DNA of 64,000 nt from assembly GCA_020846195.1 (NCBI GenBank), contig JADLEJ010000004.1, positions 186,001 to 250,000 on the forward strand. The letters run 5' to 3'. Below, in pieces: positions 1 to 9,496 of the stretch. The translations under genes and the position numbers were made by a program. This DNA is from Nitrospira sp. GTDB lineage: Bacteria > Nitrospirota > Nitrospiria > Nitrospirales > Nitrospiraceae. The notes beneath the pieces were generated by a model. That model made no database searches. It saw nothing but the letters and a program-made list of their open reading frames with translations, and was not told the origin of the DNA. Numbering within the stretch: position 1 is the first letter of the stretch; the number at the start of each line of letters is the position of its first letter.

Positions 1-882
1 CTTCTCCCGCTGCAACCCTTTCAACTGACGATCGATGTGCTTCGAGACATCTTTAGCCAGCCGCTCGGACGTAGTGACGAGAAACACTTGCGCCGCTTCA
101 TCGTGCTCGGCTTCGCAAAGCAGATCCGCCGCGATATGGTCAGCCTGCGCGTCGCCATCGGCAACGACCAGCAACTCGCTCGGCCCGGCAATCATGTCGA
201 TACCGACGGTCCCGTATAGCAACCGCTTGGCCGTCGCGACATAGATATTTCCCGGCCCGACAATCTTATCCACTTTCGCAATCGTCTTGGTGCCATAGGC
301 GAGAGCCCCGACTGCTTGCACGCCGCCGACCCGGTAAATCTCGTCCACACCAGCAATGTCGGCGGCCACGAGCAAGTAGGGATTGATGGCGCCCTTCTGC
401 GGAGGCGTCACCATCACGATGCGCTCGACACCGGCGACTTTGGCCGGAATGGCGCACATCAAGACAGACGAGGGATAGACCGCTTTACCGCCCGGCACAT
501 AGACTCCCACCGCATCGACCGGGGTCACGACTTGTCCTAATGTCGCGGTCTCGTCCCGATACATCCAGGTCTTCGTGCGCTGGCGCTCGTGAAACGCGGT
601 GACCCGCTGCGCGGCGAACCGCAACGCATCGCCTTCGTCTTTTCGAATATGGTGATAGGCTTCTTTGATTTCTTCCGGGGACACTCTGAGCGCGTCGGCC
701 TTAAGCGCGACGCGGTCGAACTGTTTCGTATAGCGCAAAACGGCGCGATCGCCGCCCCGTTGCACCGCCTGAAGAATCGTCCGAACGGTTTTTTCAACCG
801 CGCTGCTCTGGACCGCCCCTCGCGAGGCGACCTTCTTCACCGTCGCGGCAAACGCCCGATCGGCCTGCGTGAGAATTTTCAT
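1..882 (-). CDS. hisD: Histidinol dehydrogenase, N-terminal part (gene cut by window edge)
   Basis: Catalyses the last two steps of histidine biosynthesis, the NAD-dependent oxidation of L-histidinol to L-histidine. An open frame starts at ATG 882 and runs off position 1, giving about 294 N-terminal residues of a protein that is usually about 430. The fold-typical stretches VYVPGGKA, VGPGN and AEHDEAAQ are readable. AEHDEAAQ belongs to the conserved region near the NAD and zinc site. The start overlaps the stop of hisG in an ATGA arrangement, so the two are translationally coupled at the end of the prfA-prmC-murA-hisG-hisD block. The C-terminal part lies outside the window. Confidence 0.95.
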   Translation of the reverse strand, partial: MKILTQADRAFAATVKKVASRGAVQSSAVEKTVRTILQAVQRGGDRAVLRYTKQFDRVALKADALRVSPEEIKEAYHHIRKDEGDALRFAAQRVTAFHERQRTKTWMYRDETATLGQVVTPVDAVGVYVPGGKAVYPSSVLMCAIPAKVAGVERIVMVTPPQKGAINPYLLVAADIAGVDEIYRVGGVQAVGALAYGTKTIAKVDKIVGPGNIYVATAKRLLYGTVGIDMIAGPSELLVVADGDAQADHIAADLLCEAEHDEAAQVFLVTTSERLAKDVSKHIDRQLKGLQREK

Positions 883-1583
883 GCGCGACCCTTCGCTGAG
901 GTGGAGGCTCGTGTCGATCCTGACTTGCCGCGTGGCATCGTGGGCGCTTTCTGAGAAGCCGCCACGGCCTTCCGCAGCCGGCGAATCATATCCATCAGCG
1001 GCGCATGTTTGAGCTTGAGACTTGCCCGGTTCGCGATGAAACGCGCGGTCGACTGGGCAATCAGGTCCACTTCGACCAGATCGTGCGCCTTGAGCGTACT
1101 GCCCGTCTCGACGAGGTCGACGATCCGGTCTGCAAGTCCAACCACCGGCGCCAATTCAATCGAGCCGTAGAGCTTGATGATCTCAACCGGGACCCCGCGC
1201 TGATTGAAAAAGCGCTCGGTGATCCTGGGGTATTTCGTCGCGACGCGGACCTTGGATGAAAACCGATCGCAGGCCACCTCAGCCCGCAGCGCGGCGACCG
1301 AGATTCTACACGCTCCAAACAGCAAATCCAATGGCTCGTAGACGTCGCTGTCCTGCTCCATCAAAACATCTTTTCCGACAATGCCGGCGTCGGCGCCGCC
1401 ATGTTCCACATAGGTCGGGACATCGCTGGGCCGCACAATCAAGAAGGTGGTATCGATCTCGGGACAGGGAAAGATCAACCGCCGACTCTCCCCCACGAGT
1501 CCGGCGGTTTTATAGCCGGCCCGGCGGAATAGCTCTAGCGTCGGTTCAATCAACTTTCCCTTGGAGAGCGCAATCGTCAGCAT
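879..1583 (-). CDS. hisG: ATP phosphoribosyltransferase, short form
   Basis: Condenses ATP and PRPP, the first committed step of histidine synthesis. The 234-residue product begins MLTIALSKGKL and carries the ligand-binding stretches GVPVEIIKLYGSIELAP and DLVETGSTLKAHDL expected of HisG. At this length it lacks the C-terminal ACT-like regulatory domain, so it belongs to the short HisG_S class. That class normally works with a separate HisZ regulatory subunit, and no hisZ is visible in this window. A ribosome-binding site, GAGGGACCT, directly precedes the ATG. The gene follows murA by 8 bp and overlaps hisD by 4 bp. Confidence 0.95.
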   Translation of the reverse strand: MLTIALSKGKLIEPTLELFRRAGYKTAGLVGESRRLIFPCPEIDTTFLIVRPSDVPTYVEHGGADAGIVGKDVLMEQDSDVYEPLDLLFGACRISVAALRAEVACDRFSSKVRVATKYPRITERFFNQRGVPVEIIKLYGSIELAPVVGLADRIVDLVETGSTLKAHDLVEVDLIAQSTARFIANRASLKLKHAPLMDMIRRLRKAVAASQKAPTMPRGKSGSTRASTSAKGRA

Positions 1584-1591
1584 AGGTCCCT

Positions 1592-2866
1592 CTAATGGGC
1601 TCCTGTCGGAAGGCCCGTCTTGCGGCGTTCGATATTCGCCCCGACCGCCCGAAGCTTGTCCTCAATCCGTTCGTAGCCCCGATCCAGGTGATACACGCGC
1701 TGCACTTCGGTCGTCCCCTCGGCAGCCAACCCGGCGAGAATGAGCCCCGCGCTGGCCCGAAGGTCCGAGGCCATGACCGGCGCCCCCGTCAGGGCGGGGC
1801 GCCCCGTCACAATCAACCGATTCCCTTCGACGCGAATATCCGCGCCCATCCGCCGCAGCTCTTCCACATGCATAAAGCGGCTTTCAAATACGGTCTCCGT
1901 CACGACGCTGGTGCCTTCCGTCAACGCCATCAGCGCCACCATCTGCGCCTGCATATCCGTCGGAAATCCAGGGAACGGCAAGGTCCGGACGTCCGTCCCC
2001 TTCAGCCGGCCATTCCGCTTGATGCGCACCGTCTGCGCCTCAACCTGAACATCCGCACCCGCTTCCCGCAACTTCATCAAAACAGCTTCAAGATGAATGG
2101 GACGGCAATGGGTAATCGTAACATCGCCATCCGTGATCGCCCCGGCCACAAGGTGCGTGCCGGCCTCGATGCGATCAGGAATCACCTCATGATCCGCCCC
2201 ATGAAGTTCCCGCACCCCTTCAATCGTCAGCACGTCCGTTCCAGCCCCGGCAATACGAGCCCCGCGCTTGGTCAGGAACTCGGCCAGGTCCACGATTTCC
2301 GGCTCTTTCGCGGCATTTTCGATGACGCTCGTTCCCTCGGCGAGGGAGGCGGCCATCATCAGATTTTCCGTACCGGTCACCGTCGTGGTGTCGCAATAGA
2401 TCCGCGCGCCCTTCAACCGCTTGGCCCTCGCGGTGATATACCCATGCTCGATGGAAATGTCAGCTCCTAATTTTGCCAGCCCGGCCAAATGGAGATTCAC
2501 CGGGCGCGAGCCGATCGCACAACCGCCGGGCAGCGATACTTTCGCCTCGCCCCAGCGCGCCAGCAACGGCCCCAGCACCAGCACCGACGCGCGCATGGTT
2601 TTCACCAAGTCGTACGGCGCCTCGGTGGAATGAATCATGTCCGCTTTAATGACGGCGCGGTTAGCCTCATGCGAGACCTGAGCGCCCAAAATGCCGAGGA
2701 GCTTCCCCATCGTCAGAACATCGACCACGCGGGGAAGATTTGTAATGACACATTCGCCGCCGCCTAAAATGGTCGCGGCCAGGATTGGAAGAGCCGAGTT
2801 CTTCGCCCCGCTGATCCGGACTTCTCCCCGCAACCGATTCCCGCCTGTAATGACAATCTCATCCAT
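1592..2866 (-). CDS. murA: UDP-N-acetylglucosamine 1-carboxyvinyltransferase
   Basis: Transfers enolpyruvate from PEP to UDP-GlcNAc, the first committed step of peptidoglycan synthesis, in the cytoplasm. The protein has 424 residues, the normal length. K22-N23 of the GAKNSALPI motif, R92, and the catalytic cysteine C116 in [11 protein letters not shown] are all present. Because the loop residue is Cys and not Asp, the enzyme is predicted to be of the fosfomycin-sensitive type. It sits between prmC (14 bp upstream) and hisG, in a gene order shared by several phyla. Confidence 0.96.
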   Translation of the reverse strand: MDEIVITGGNRLRGEVRISGAKNSALPILAATILGGGECVITNLPRVVDVLTMGKLLGILGAQVSHEANRAVIKADMIHSTEAPYDLVKTMRASVLVLGPLLARWGEAKVSLPGGCAIGSRPVNLHLAGLAKLGADISIEHGYITARAKRLKGARIYCDTTTVTGTENLMMAASLAEGTSVIENAAKEPEIVDLAEFLTKRGARIAGAGTDVLTIEGVRELHGADHEVIPDRIEAGTHLVAGAITDGDVTITHCRPIHLEAVLMKLREAGADVQVEAQTVRIKRNGRLKGTDVRTLPFPGFPTDMQAQMVALMALTEGTSVVTETVFESRFMHVEELRRMGADIRVEGNRLIVTGRPALTGAPVMASDLRASAGLILAGLAAEGTTEVQRVYHLDRGYERIEDKLRAVGANIERRKTGLPTGAH

Positions 2867-2880
2867 CGACGTTGTGCTTC

Positions 2881-3771
2881 CTATTCCACTCGCTGAGCAA
2901 CAACCACCCGTTCGATCCCTGCTGCGTCTTCAATAATACGCAGCGGCGCATACCCGCCAACCTGCGCTGCTACTTGTCGAACCATCGGAGCTTGGCCTGC
3001 GCCAATCTCCATCACTAGCACTCCTTCAGGAGCGAGAATCTTCCGCGACTCGCTGAGCAAGCGCTCGTGCAGCTCCGTTCCCCGCACTCCTCCGACCAGG
3101 GCCATGCGCGGCTCGAAGACCCGCACCTCGGGCTCCAAGCCGGCCCAGTCCGACTCTGAGATGTACGGGGGATTCGAAACGATCGCATCAACGGAGCCCT
3201 CAGGCACCCGGCCCAGCAACGGGGCCAGCAGATCGCCCTCCAGCCATTCGATCCTGTCGAGAACCGCATGCCTGGCCGCGTTGGTCTTCGCCACGGCCAA
3301 CGCATCGGAAGACCGGTCAATCGCAAAAATGCGCGGCTTCGTCAGACGTGTGGCTAATGTGATGGCGAGGCAACCGGAACCCGTCCCCACATCGACAAGA
3401 ATGGCTCCAGAACGAGTTTGCACATGATTGCAAACCTGCCGAACGAGCAATTCCGTCTCAGGGCGGGGAATCAATACGGCGGGACTGACGGAAAATTCGA
3501 GACCGCAAAATTCTTGCGTACCAAGCACATATTGCAGCGGCTCACGAGCCACTCGCCGCGCGACCAAGATCTCGGCGCGAGTCCAGGCGTCAGAGGAAAC
3601 AGGCTGCTCGGCCTCGCTCACCAGCTGATGGCGTCGCATGGCAAGCGCATGTTCCAATAGCCACGTCGCTTCCTGCGCCGCATTGCTTATCCCGGCGTGA
3701 ATCAACGCCTGCCGGGCCCATGACAGGAGGGCGCCAACCGTCTTCCGTTCTGGCATGACAAGGGCGGCCAT
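2881..3771 (-). CDS. prmC: Release factor glutamine methyltransferase
   Basis: N5-methylates the glutamine of the GGQ motif of release factors 1 and 2, using S-adenosylmethionine. The 296-residue protein has the SAM-binding motif [11 protein letters not shown] at about residues 127-137 and the substrate-binding NPPY tetrad at 200-203. Both are diagnostic of this family. The start has a good ribosome-binding site (AGGGAACT then ATG) and lies 6 bp after the stop of prfA, whose product is its substrate. Cotranscription of enzyme and substrate is the usual arrangement. Confidence 0.95.
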   Translation of the reverse strand: MAALVMPERKTVGALLSWARQALIHAGISNAAQEATWLLEHALAMRRHQLVSEAEQPVSSDAWTRAEILVARRVAREPLQYVLGTQEFCGLEFSVSPAVLIPRPETELLVRQVCNHVQTRSGAILVDVGTGSGCLAITLATRLTKPRIFAIDRSSDALAVAKTNAARHAVLDRIEWLEGDLLAPLLGRVPEGSVDAIVSNPPYISESDWAGLEPEVRVFEPRMALVGGVRGTELHERLLSESRKILAPEGVLVMEIGAGQAPMVRQVAAQVGGYAPLRIIEDAAGIERVVVAQRVE

Positions 3772-3777
3772 AGTTCC

Positions 3778-4857
3778 CTACACGTTGGCGGTGTCGATCT
3801 GTTGCTGTTGGGCTTTCAACGCCTGGACGAATTCTTCCAGATCGCCTTGCATGACTAGCTCCAGCTTATGCAACGTCACCCCGACCCGATGGTCGGTCAC
3901 GCGGTTCTGAGGGAAATTATAGGTACGAATCTTCTCGCTCCGCTCGCCTGTGCCGACCTGGGACTTTCGGTTTTGAGCGATCTCGGCATCATGCTTTTCC
4001 CGTTCCGCTTCCACAATCCGCGCGCGCAAGGTCCGCATCGCTTTCGTACGATTCTTCAACTGCGACCGTTCGTCCTGGCAGCTCACCACCACCCCGGTTG
4101 GGATATGGGTAATACGCACAGCCGACTTGGTCGTATTGACACTCTGACCGCCGGCACCGGAGGAACAAAACGTATCGATCCGAAGATCGCCAGGATCGAT
4201 CTTCACATCGATTTCGTCCACTTCCGGCATGACCGCCACGGTGATGGTGGAAGTGTGAATCCGGCCGGCCGCTTCCGTCACCGGCACTCGCTGCACACGA
4301 TGCACACCGGCTTCGTACTTGAAATGGCTGTAGGCTCCCTTGCCCTCGATCAGGGCGGTGATGTTCTTGTATCCCCCGACCCCATTCTCTGCCGCTTCGA
4401 CCGTGTCGACCTTGAATCCTTTTTTTTCCGCATACCGGATATACGAGCGGAATAACTCTCCCGCGAACAGCCCGGCTTCGTCTCCGCCGGTGCCGGCTCG
4501 GATTTCCAACAGCAGACTCTTCTCATCCCGTGGATCTTTCGGGATTAAGAGTTCTTTGGCCTGCTCTTCCATCGTCGCTTGCTGCCGCTGCAACTCATTC
4601 GTTTCATCCGCCGCCATCTTGTGCATGTCGCTGCCGGCTGACGGGTCGGCGAGGATTTGCGCCGCCTCTTCGAGCTGCCGAACATTGCCGCGGTAGGTCT
4701 CGAACATCTGCGCCGCCGGCTCAAGATCCATCCGCTCTTTACTGAGCTTGTGGAGTTGGGCCGGCTGGCTGACGACAGAGGGATCCATCAGTTGATCGGT
4801 CAACTCTTGGAATCGCGACGCCACGTATTCCCATTTTTTAAGCAAGACGGCTTCCAT
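3778..4857 (-). CDS. prfA: Peptide chain release factor 1
   Basis: Recognises UAA and UAG stop codons and triggers peptide release on the ribosome. The GGQ motif is present in SSGAGGQSVNTT (residues 236-238 from the start chosen here). The codon-reading tripeptide is PVT, in RVPVTEAAGR, matching the PxT class of RF1 rather than the SPF of RF2. I chose ATG 4857 because the GAGGA ribosome-binding site is 9 bases ahead of it. An in-frame ATG at 4866 sits directly against that site and is less likely. The gene lies just downstream of the rpmE terminator, so it either has its own promoter or depends on read-through. Confidence 0.95.
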   Translation of the reverse strand: MEAVLLKKWEYVASRFQELTDQLMDPSVVSQPAQLHKLSKERMDLEPAAQMFETYRGNVRQLEEAAQILADPSAGSDMHKMAADETNELQRQQATMEEQAKELLIPKDPRDEKSLLLEIRAGTGGDEAGLFAGELFRSYIRYAEKKGFKVDTVEAAENGVGGYKNITALIEGKGAYSHFKYEAGVHRVQRVPVTEAAGRIHTSTITVAVMPEVDEIDVKIDPGDLRIDTFCSSGAGGQSVNTTKSAVRITHIPTGVVVSCQDERSQLKNRTKAMRTLRARIVEAEREKHDAEIAQNRKSQVGTGERSEKIRTYNFPQNRVTDHRVGVTLHKLELVMQGDLEEFVQALKAQQQQIDTANV

Positions 4858-4899
4858 CGTTCTCATTCCTCAGGCGCAAGGCGCGGACCGGCCAGGCGA

Positions 4900-4939
4900 T
4901 AAAAACAAAAAGACCCTGCTCCAACGCGAAGCAGGGTCT
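4900..4939 (-). terminator. Intrinsic terminator after rpmE
   Basis: On the minus strand a perfect 10-bp stem (AGACCCTGCT paired with AGCAGGGTCT, 4911-4939) is followed by a T-rich tract complementary to 4900-4910. This is a textbook Rho-independent terminator. It separates the rho-rpmE transcript from prfA. Confidence 0.88.
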
Positions 4940-4960
4940 CTTCTATGACACGTAGAGTGG

Positions 4961-5167
4961 CTACTTGTCCTTCTTCGCGTACTTCTTCTTAAACCGCTCG
5001 ACCCGTCCTTCGGTGTCGATGATTTTTTGCGTGCCGGTAAAAAACGGATGGCAGGCCCCGCAAATATCGACGCTGATTTCCCCGACGGTCGTGCGCGTCT
5101 TGAATGAGTTGCCACAAGCGCAATGGACGGTGGCTTCCCGATACATTGGATGAATACCCTTTTGCAT
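4961..5167 (-). CDS. rpmE: 50S ribosomal protein L31, zinc-binding form
   Basis: Ribosomal protein of the large subunit, 68 residues. Four cysteines (C16, C18, C36, C39) arranged as CxC and CGAC identify the zinc-containing (C+) type of L31, not the zinc-independent paralogue. The sequence opens MQKGIHPMY, typical of the family. It lies downstream of rho and is followed by a strong terminator. The rho-rpmE neighbourhood is common in bacteria. Confidence 0.96.
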   Translation of the reverse strand: MQKGIHPMYREATVHCACGNSFKTRTTVGEISVDICGACHPFFTGTQKIIDTEGRVERFKKKYAKKDK

Positions 5168-5264
5168 GACCTACAACTCCTTGCCAAACATTCGCTCAGG
5201 TTCCTGGCCCCACGCCAGAAGCGATACACTGTATCCGAACCACGGGGGTAGAAACAAGCGCCTC

Positions 5265-6512
5265 TTATCGATTCATGGATTGCAGGAATTCCTGATTGGT
5301 TTTGGTGCCGCCAATCTTGTCCATGATGAATTCCATCGATTCCACCGTGCCCAACGGACTGAGGACTTTGCGCAAGATCCACATTTTGTTGAGCCGGTCC
5401 TTGTCCACCAGCAGCTCTTCTTTTCTGGTTCCCGACTTGCCGATATCGATCGCCGGGAAGAGACGCTTATCGGCCAGACGGCGATCCAGATGGACTTCCA
5501 TGTTGCCGGTTCCCTTGAACTCTTCGAAAATCACATCGTCCATGCGGCTGCCGGTGTCGACCAGCGCGGAGGCCATGATCGTCAAGCTGCCGCCGTGTTC
5601 GATATTGCGCGCGGCGCCGAAGAAACGCTTGGGTCGCTGCAGCGCGTTGGAATCGAGACCGCCGGAGAGCACTTTACCGCTGGGCGGCGCGATCGTATTA
5701 TAGGCCCGCGCAAGACGCGTGATGCTGTCCAACAGAATCACGACATCTTTTTTATGTTCGACTAAGCGCTTGGCCTTCTCCAGCACCATTTCGGCGACTT
5801 GCGCATGGCGCTGCGCCGGCTCGTCGAACGTCGAGCTGATGACCTCAGCCTTCACCTGCCGCTGCCAGTCGGTGACTTCTTCCGGGCGTTCGTCGATCAG
5901 CAAGACAATCAGCGTGACTTCCTTGTGATTCTTAAGAATGGCCCGCGCAAGGGCTTGAAGCAGCATCGTCTTACCGGTGCGGGGAGCGGCCACGATCAAT
6001 CCACGCTGGCCCTTGCCGATCGGCGTCGTCAAATCCATCACGCGCGTGCAATATTCTTCGCGGTCGAACTCCAGATTGAGCCGTTCCTCTGGATAGAGCG
6101 GGGTCAGGTTATCGAAGAGGATTTTGTCCCGCGACACTTCGGGGTCTTCGTAATTGACCTTCTCAACCTTCAGCAGGGCAAAGTACCGCTCGCTCTCCTT
6201 CGGGGGCCTAATCTGCCCGGAAACGGTGTCGCCGGTGCGCAGGTTGAACCGCCGAATTTGGGACGGCGAGATGTAGATATCGTCGGGGCCGGGAAGATAG
6301 TTGGAATCCGGGGCGCGCAAAAAGCCAAACCCATCGGGAAGAGTTTCCAGCACACCTTCGCCATAGACCACCCCATTCTTTTCCGTCTGGCCCTGCAGGA
6401 TGGCGAAGATAAGCTCTTGCTTTCGCAGATTGGCGGAGCCTTCGATCTTCAAGTCGCGCGCCACCTCATTCAGGTCGGCGATAGACTTCTGCTTCAACTC
6501 CGCCAAATACAT
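5265..6512 (-). CDS. rho: Transcription termination factor Rho
   Basis: Hexameric RNA helicase that ends transcription at Rho-dependent sites. The order is an N-terminal helical domain, an RNA-binding cold-shock-like domain ([26 protein letters not shown]) and the ATPase with Walker A AAPRTGKT. The Q/R-loop stretches [13 protein letters not shown] and [14 protein letters not shown] follow. Length (415 aa) and the C-terminus match the family. ATG 6512 ([10 protein letters not shown]) aligns with the E. coli start and has GGGAGAGG upstream. An in-frame ATG at 6536 also has AGGAGAG nearby and would add eight residues. The Walker A loop reads RTG where E. coli has KAG. Confidence 0.96.
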   Translation of the reverse strand: MYLAELKQKSIADLNEVARDLKIEGSANLRKQELIFAILQGQTEKNGVVYGEGVLETLPDGFGFLRAPDSNYLPGPDDIYISPSQIRRFNLRTGDTVSGQIRPPKESERYFALLKVEKVNYEDPEVSRDKILFDNLTPLYPEERLNLEFDREEYCTRVMDLTTPIGKGQRGLIVAAPRTGKTMLLQALARAILKNHKEVTLIVLLIDERPEEVTDWQRQVKAEVISSTFDEPAQRHAQVAEMVLEKAKRLVEHKKDVVILLDSITRLARAYNTIAPPSGKVLSGGLDSNALQRPKRFFGAARNIEHGGSLTIMASALVDTGSRMDDVIFEEFKGTGNMEVHLDRRLADKRLFPAIDIGKSGTRKEELLVDKDRLNKMWILRKVLSPLGTVESMEFIMDKIGGTKTNQEFLQSMNR

Positions 6513-7025
6513 AACCTCTCCCTTAGCAGCTTGCATAACTCTCCTATCGAGCCGTTGGCTCTGTTGTCATGGGAAACGACTGACTAGATTGATTGACCAT
6601 GCGCGGAACAGATGTGCGTTTATATTTGGATCGGCGATTATCGTACGTATTGGGGAGGATAACTCGTACCGCACCCTGACTGCGTACGCTGTTTACGTTG
6701 AAGATTCAGACCGTGGTCTCCGAAACGCCTGAGAGATCGCATGCAATTATAAATGAGTGTTACTGGCGTTCGCCTTCTACTTCGGTGCTGGCTAACTCGT
6801 GTGGTTTTCGATTCGAGAAAGGTTCCGGAGGTTGAACTGACGCGGAGAGCGATTCGCATCATTAATGTGAATGCTAGAGCGGATGATACGCATGCCCCTT
6901 TCCGTTGTCAACAGAACAAAACATTTTTATCCCCCTGCCATTCCCCATAAATCGCACCTAACCACACCCTCCCATTGAACCGGGAAATCGGCTGTGATAC
7001 ACAGCCCTGGGAAGGATTTATATCT
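6513..7025. other. Non-coding gap between rho and the DUF2203 gene
   Basis: About 510 bp between two divergently oriented genes. It should hold both promoters and the rho leader. The short open frames inside it (for example 6753-6950) have no ribosome-binding site and no recognisable composition. I see no tRNA, no convincing hairpin with a T-tract and no clear sigma70 box pair. A long leader would fit autoregulation of rho, which is known in other bacteria, but the sequence does not prove it. Confidence 0.5.
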
Positions 7026-7439
7026 ATGGCTGAAGATCGAGACGAAGATGGTCCGGGTCGGGTATTTACGCTTTTTGAAGCGAATCAACTCATTCCGCAG
7101 CTCCAGACTCACTTGGAAACCGTCAAACAGTTCAAGTCCGTCCTTATCCAGACCCGCGAAGAAGTCCAAAAAGCCTCGGAGCAAGCCCTATACGGCGGAG
7201 GCACTCCTGTAGGAGCCCAATACGTCATCAGCCTGCAAACGATTAGCTCCAACCTGCACGCCATCCATGAATTAGGCGTCCATGTGAAGGATATCGATCT
7301 AGGCCTGTGCGACTTTCCTCATGCCCGGGATGGCCGAATTGTTTATCTGTGCTGGAAGCTTGGGGAAACCGAAATCCGTTGGTGGCACGAAGTGACAAAT
7401 GGGTACAAGGACCGGTGCCCCCTTGAAGACCCTGCTTAG
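7026..7439 (+). CDS. DUF2203 family protein
   Basis: A 137-residue soluble protein of unknown function. It starts VFTLFEANQLIPQL, continues with an amphipathic helical stretch, and ends with CWKLGETEIRWWHEVTNGYKDRCPL. That ending matches the C-terminal signature of DUF2203 proteins (W-K-x-GE followed by a WH pair). I chose ATG 7026 because GGGAAGGA lies 9 bases upstream. An upstream in-frame start at 6975 has no such site. It is followed by a YciI-like gene after 51 bp, possibly cotranscribed. Confidence 0.8.
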   Translation: MAEDRDEDGPGRVFTLFEANQLIPQLQTHLETVKQFKSVLIQTREEVQKASEQALYGGGTPVGAQYVISLQTISSNLHAIHELGVHVKDIDLGLCDFPHARDGRIVYLCWKLGETEIRWWHEVTNGYKDRCPLEDPA

Positions 7440-7490
7440 ACTCCACTCTCCTCAATATGAACGAGACCTGCTCGCAAGGAATGGCTGCCA

Positions 7491-7763
7491 ATGAAATTTG
7501 TGATTCTTGGATACGACGGCCCTGAGGGCGAAGCAAAACGAAAAATTCACCGTCCAGCCCATCTCGCCAACCTCGAGCCATTGGCGCAACAAGGCCGCGT
7601 CATTCTTGCCGGTCCGCTCACCGATAAAGCCGGCAGCTTGATGGTGCTAGAATTCGACTCGCAGGCTGAGGCCGAGCAATTCGCCAACCAAGATCCCTAC
7701 ATGGTGAACGGCGTCTTTGAGCGAGTTGAAATTCACCCATTCATGCAAGTACTGCCCAAATAA
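7491..7763 (+). CDS. YciI family protein
   Basis: A 90-residue protein with the dimeric ferredoxin-like YciI fold. It contains the family's HRPAHLANL segment, the turn GRVILAGPLTDKAGSLMVLEF, and the terminal DPYMVNGVFERVEIHPF. Family members have a conserved His/Asp pair thought to be catalytic, and both residue types are in the right places (H of RPAHL, D of LTDKAG). The substrate is unknown. It may be cotranscribed with the preceding DUF2203 gene. Confidence 0.85.
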   Translation: MKFVILGYDGPEGEAKRKIHRPAHLANLEPLAQQGRVILAGPLTDKAGSLMVLEFDSQAEAEQFANQDPYMVNGVFERVEIHPFMQVLPK

Positions 7764-7850
7764 GTTCAGCATTTCCGCACCTCTCTCGCCTCACAGCCAT
7801 TCTCCCCTGCCCTCATCAATATTCACGCACCAGCCCATACCTTGGGTGCA

Positions 7851-7879
7851 TTGTCCGGTCAGATCTCGCGCGGTATAGT
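7851..7879 (+). promoter_or_regulatory. Sigma70-type promoter, probably leaderless
   Basis: TTGTCC (7851-7856), a 17-bp spacer and TATAGT (7874-7879). The ATG of the following gene starts at 7886, seven bases after the -10 box, where transcription itself should begin. No ribosome-binding site precedes that ATG. Both facts fit a leaderless mRNA. Confidence 0.6.
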
Positions 7880-7885
7880 TGCACT

Positions 7886-9160
7886 ATGCATCACGCAACT
7901 TTGCCGCCGGCCGCATGCGCAGCCATCTCGCTACTCATCACTGCTCTCACTGCCTCCAGTGCCACCGCAACCGAAACTGTCGTTGTGGCCGAAGGTCAAT
8001 ACGTCATGGCGGACGGCGACACGTTGGCCATGGCGGAAGACAAGGTCCTGCAACGCGCCCAGCGCAAAGCGATTGAAGAGGCCGGCATCTATCTAGAAGC
8101 CATCTCACACGATTACGAAGCGGTTCGAAACGGAAAGAGCACACAAGTCAGCTCCCTAGAGATCCGAACGCTTTCCGCAGCCATCACTAAGACGGACATA
8201 CTGGAATCTCGACGTAGCTTCGAGCGCGATCGACCGGTTTTTACGATCCGCATTCGGGCCGTTGTGAATGTGGAGCATCTCCAAGAGGCCATTCGTCGCT
8301 GGCGATCCGAAGAGCAACTGACGGCACATTTCAAACAATTACAAAAAGAAAACGCCGAACTCAAAGCGCAGCTCCATGAGACGCACACCCCGCCATCAGG
8401 AACCCGCATGCTCATGATCCAGCCCCCAGGGCGCACGAAACCGCAGGAGCAAGCGCAGTATCTCGTAGGAAGCGCCGTCCATTCGCACAATCTTCAGCAG
8501 AAGATCGACCTCACCTCACAAGCCGCTACATTAGATCCTCAGTCTGTAGAGCCACTGATAGTCAGGGGACAGACCTATCTCAAAATGGTTTCACTAGCCT
8601 ATTCCAACAAATCTCGCCTCAGCGAATACGCTGAATATATCGACTACGCCCGAATGGATTTCGACCGAGCCCTCCTTTTGGACTCAAGGAATTCATGGGC
8701 GCTCCTCGGACAAGGGGATGTGAGTACATGGCTAAACCAGCCGGAAGCAGCTGAAGCCGCTTATACGAAGGCCTTGGAAATCGATCCATTTTTCGATATC
8801 GCCCGCCAGCGGCTCATTCGCGTCATGACGACTCAGGCTCGCAAACTGATAGCGACGGCGCAATGGAATCCTGCCATGACGGCTCTCAATCGGATCCTCA
8901 ATTCATCGATCTCTGAGAGTTGGACGCCATTGCAAAAAGAAGCGTACTTCCTCCGAGGAGAGCTCCATCAAAAACTGAATCAGCCAGCGCAAGCTATTAA
9001 TGACTTGAGTATCGTCATCGACATAGACCCCACTCACATCCAGGCGCTTTTGATACGAGGCACTCTCTATAGAGAACAGCTCGAAGGCCAGCTCGCCAAA
9101 GAAGACTTTGAGCAGGCCTGCCTTCTTGGCGCTCCAACCGCCTGCGAACAGCTCCCCTGA
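7886..9160 (+). CDS. Exported TPR-repeat protein
   Basis: A 424-residue protein with a signal peptide (residues about 1-30, hydrophobic stretch AAISLLITALTA followed by AxA-like sites). After it comes a domain resembling LPP20/FlgT-type lipoprotein regions (GQYVMADGDTLAMAEDKVLQRAQRKAIEEAG), then a short coiled coil around QLQKENAELKAQL. The C-terminal half carries at least three TPR units (for example WALLGQGDVSTWLNQPEAAEAAYTKALEIDP written in parts here: LGQGDVSTW, EAAYTKALEIDP). It probably acts as a periplasmic scaffold. The start is supported by the promoter position rather than by a ribosome-binding site. Confidence 0.7.
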   Translation: MHHATLPPAACAAISLLITALTASSATATETVVVAEGQYVMADGDTLAMAEDKVLQRAQRKAIEEAGIYLEAISHDYEAVRNGKSTQVSSLEIRTLSAAITKTDILESRRSFERDRPVFTIRIRAVVNVEHLQEAIRRWRSEEQLTAHFKQLQKENAELKAQLHETHTPPSGTRMLMIQPPGRTKPQEQAQYLVGSAVHSHNLQQKIDLTSQAATLDPQSVEPLIVRGQTYLKMVSLAYSNKSRLSEYAEYIDYARMDFDRALLLDSRNSWALLGQGDVSTWLNQPEAAEAAYTKALEIDPFFDIARQRLIRVMTTQARKLIATAQWNPAMTALNRILNSSISESWTPLQKEAYFLRGELHQKLNQPAQAINDLSIVIDIDPTHIQALLIRGTLYREQLEGQLAKEDFEQACLLGAPTACEQLP

Positions 9161-9496
9161 TACAGCGGTAACGCGCATGGAGAAACTTGGATGCGTGAAT
9201 GCGTTTTGACAAGGCTCCATCCAGGCCAGAATAGCAGCAATGAGTTTGACAAGGAAAAAGCCCGCCCCCTATAATGCCAGCCTATTTAGAGTCAGAATCA
9301 TATGTTCCTGGTGTACCGTTGGCCGTCCCTAAAGGCCTAATCTGCCTTTGTCCGCATAGCCCAAAAGCTCAGGAAGGTGGGCCTTCTGTGAGGTTGCAGA
9401 CGATGTGGAGAAAAGCTTAGAGTGTTGACAGGATTCACGAGTCGAAACTGAGTCGTTGCAGAGGCCCTTCAACCTTTTGCCGGAGAGTAAGGCGTA
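9161..9496. other. Regulatory gap before the ferredoxin oxidoreductase operon
   Basis: A 336-bp intergenic region. It contains three perfect TTGACA hexamers (9206-9211, 9246-9251, 9424-9429). Only the middle one is paired with a perfect TATAAT. If that promoter is used, the operon mRNA has an untranslated leader of about 215 nt. I found no obvious terminator-antiterminator pair or known riboswitch core in the leader. Confidence 0.55.
9246..9275 (+). promoter_or_regulatory. Consensus sigma70 promoter of the oxidoreductase operon
   Basis: Perfect -35 TTGACA (9246-9251), an 18-bp spacer and perfect -10 TATAAT (9270-9275). It is the best sigma70 match noticed in this window and would give high constitutive expression. 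Expected transcription start is near 9282. Confidence 0.8.

Noticed and set aside
1595..2470. Frame of 291 codons opposite murA
   Set aside because: Composition typical of a reverse-strand shadow; murA is certain.
6753..6950. 65-codon frame in the rho upstream gap
   Set aside because: No ribosome-binding site, irregular composition, nothing recognisable.
8000..9160. Possible toxin or CRISPR-linked repeat because of TPR units
   Set aside because: The repeats are protein-level TPR units, not DNA repeats with spacers; no array is present in the window.
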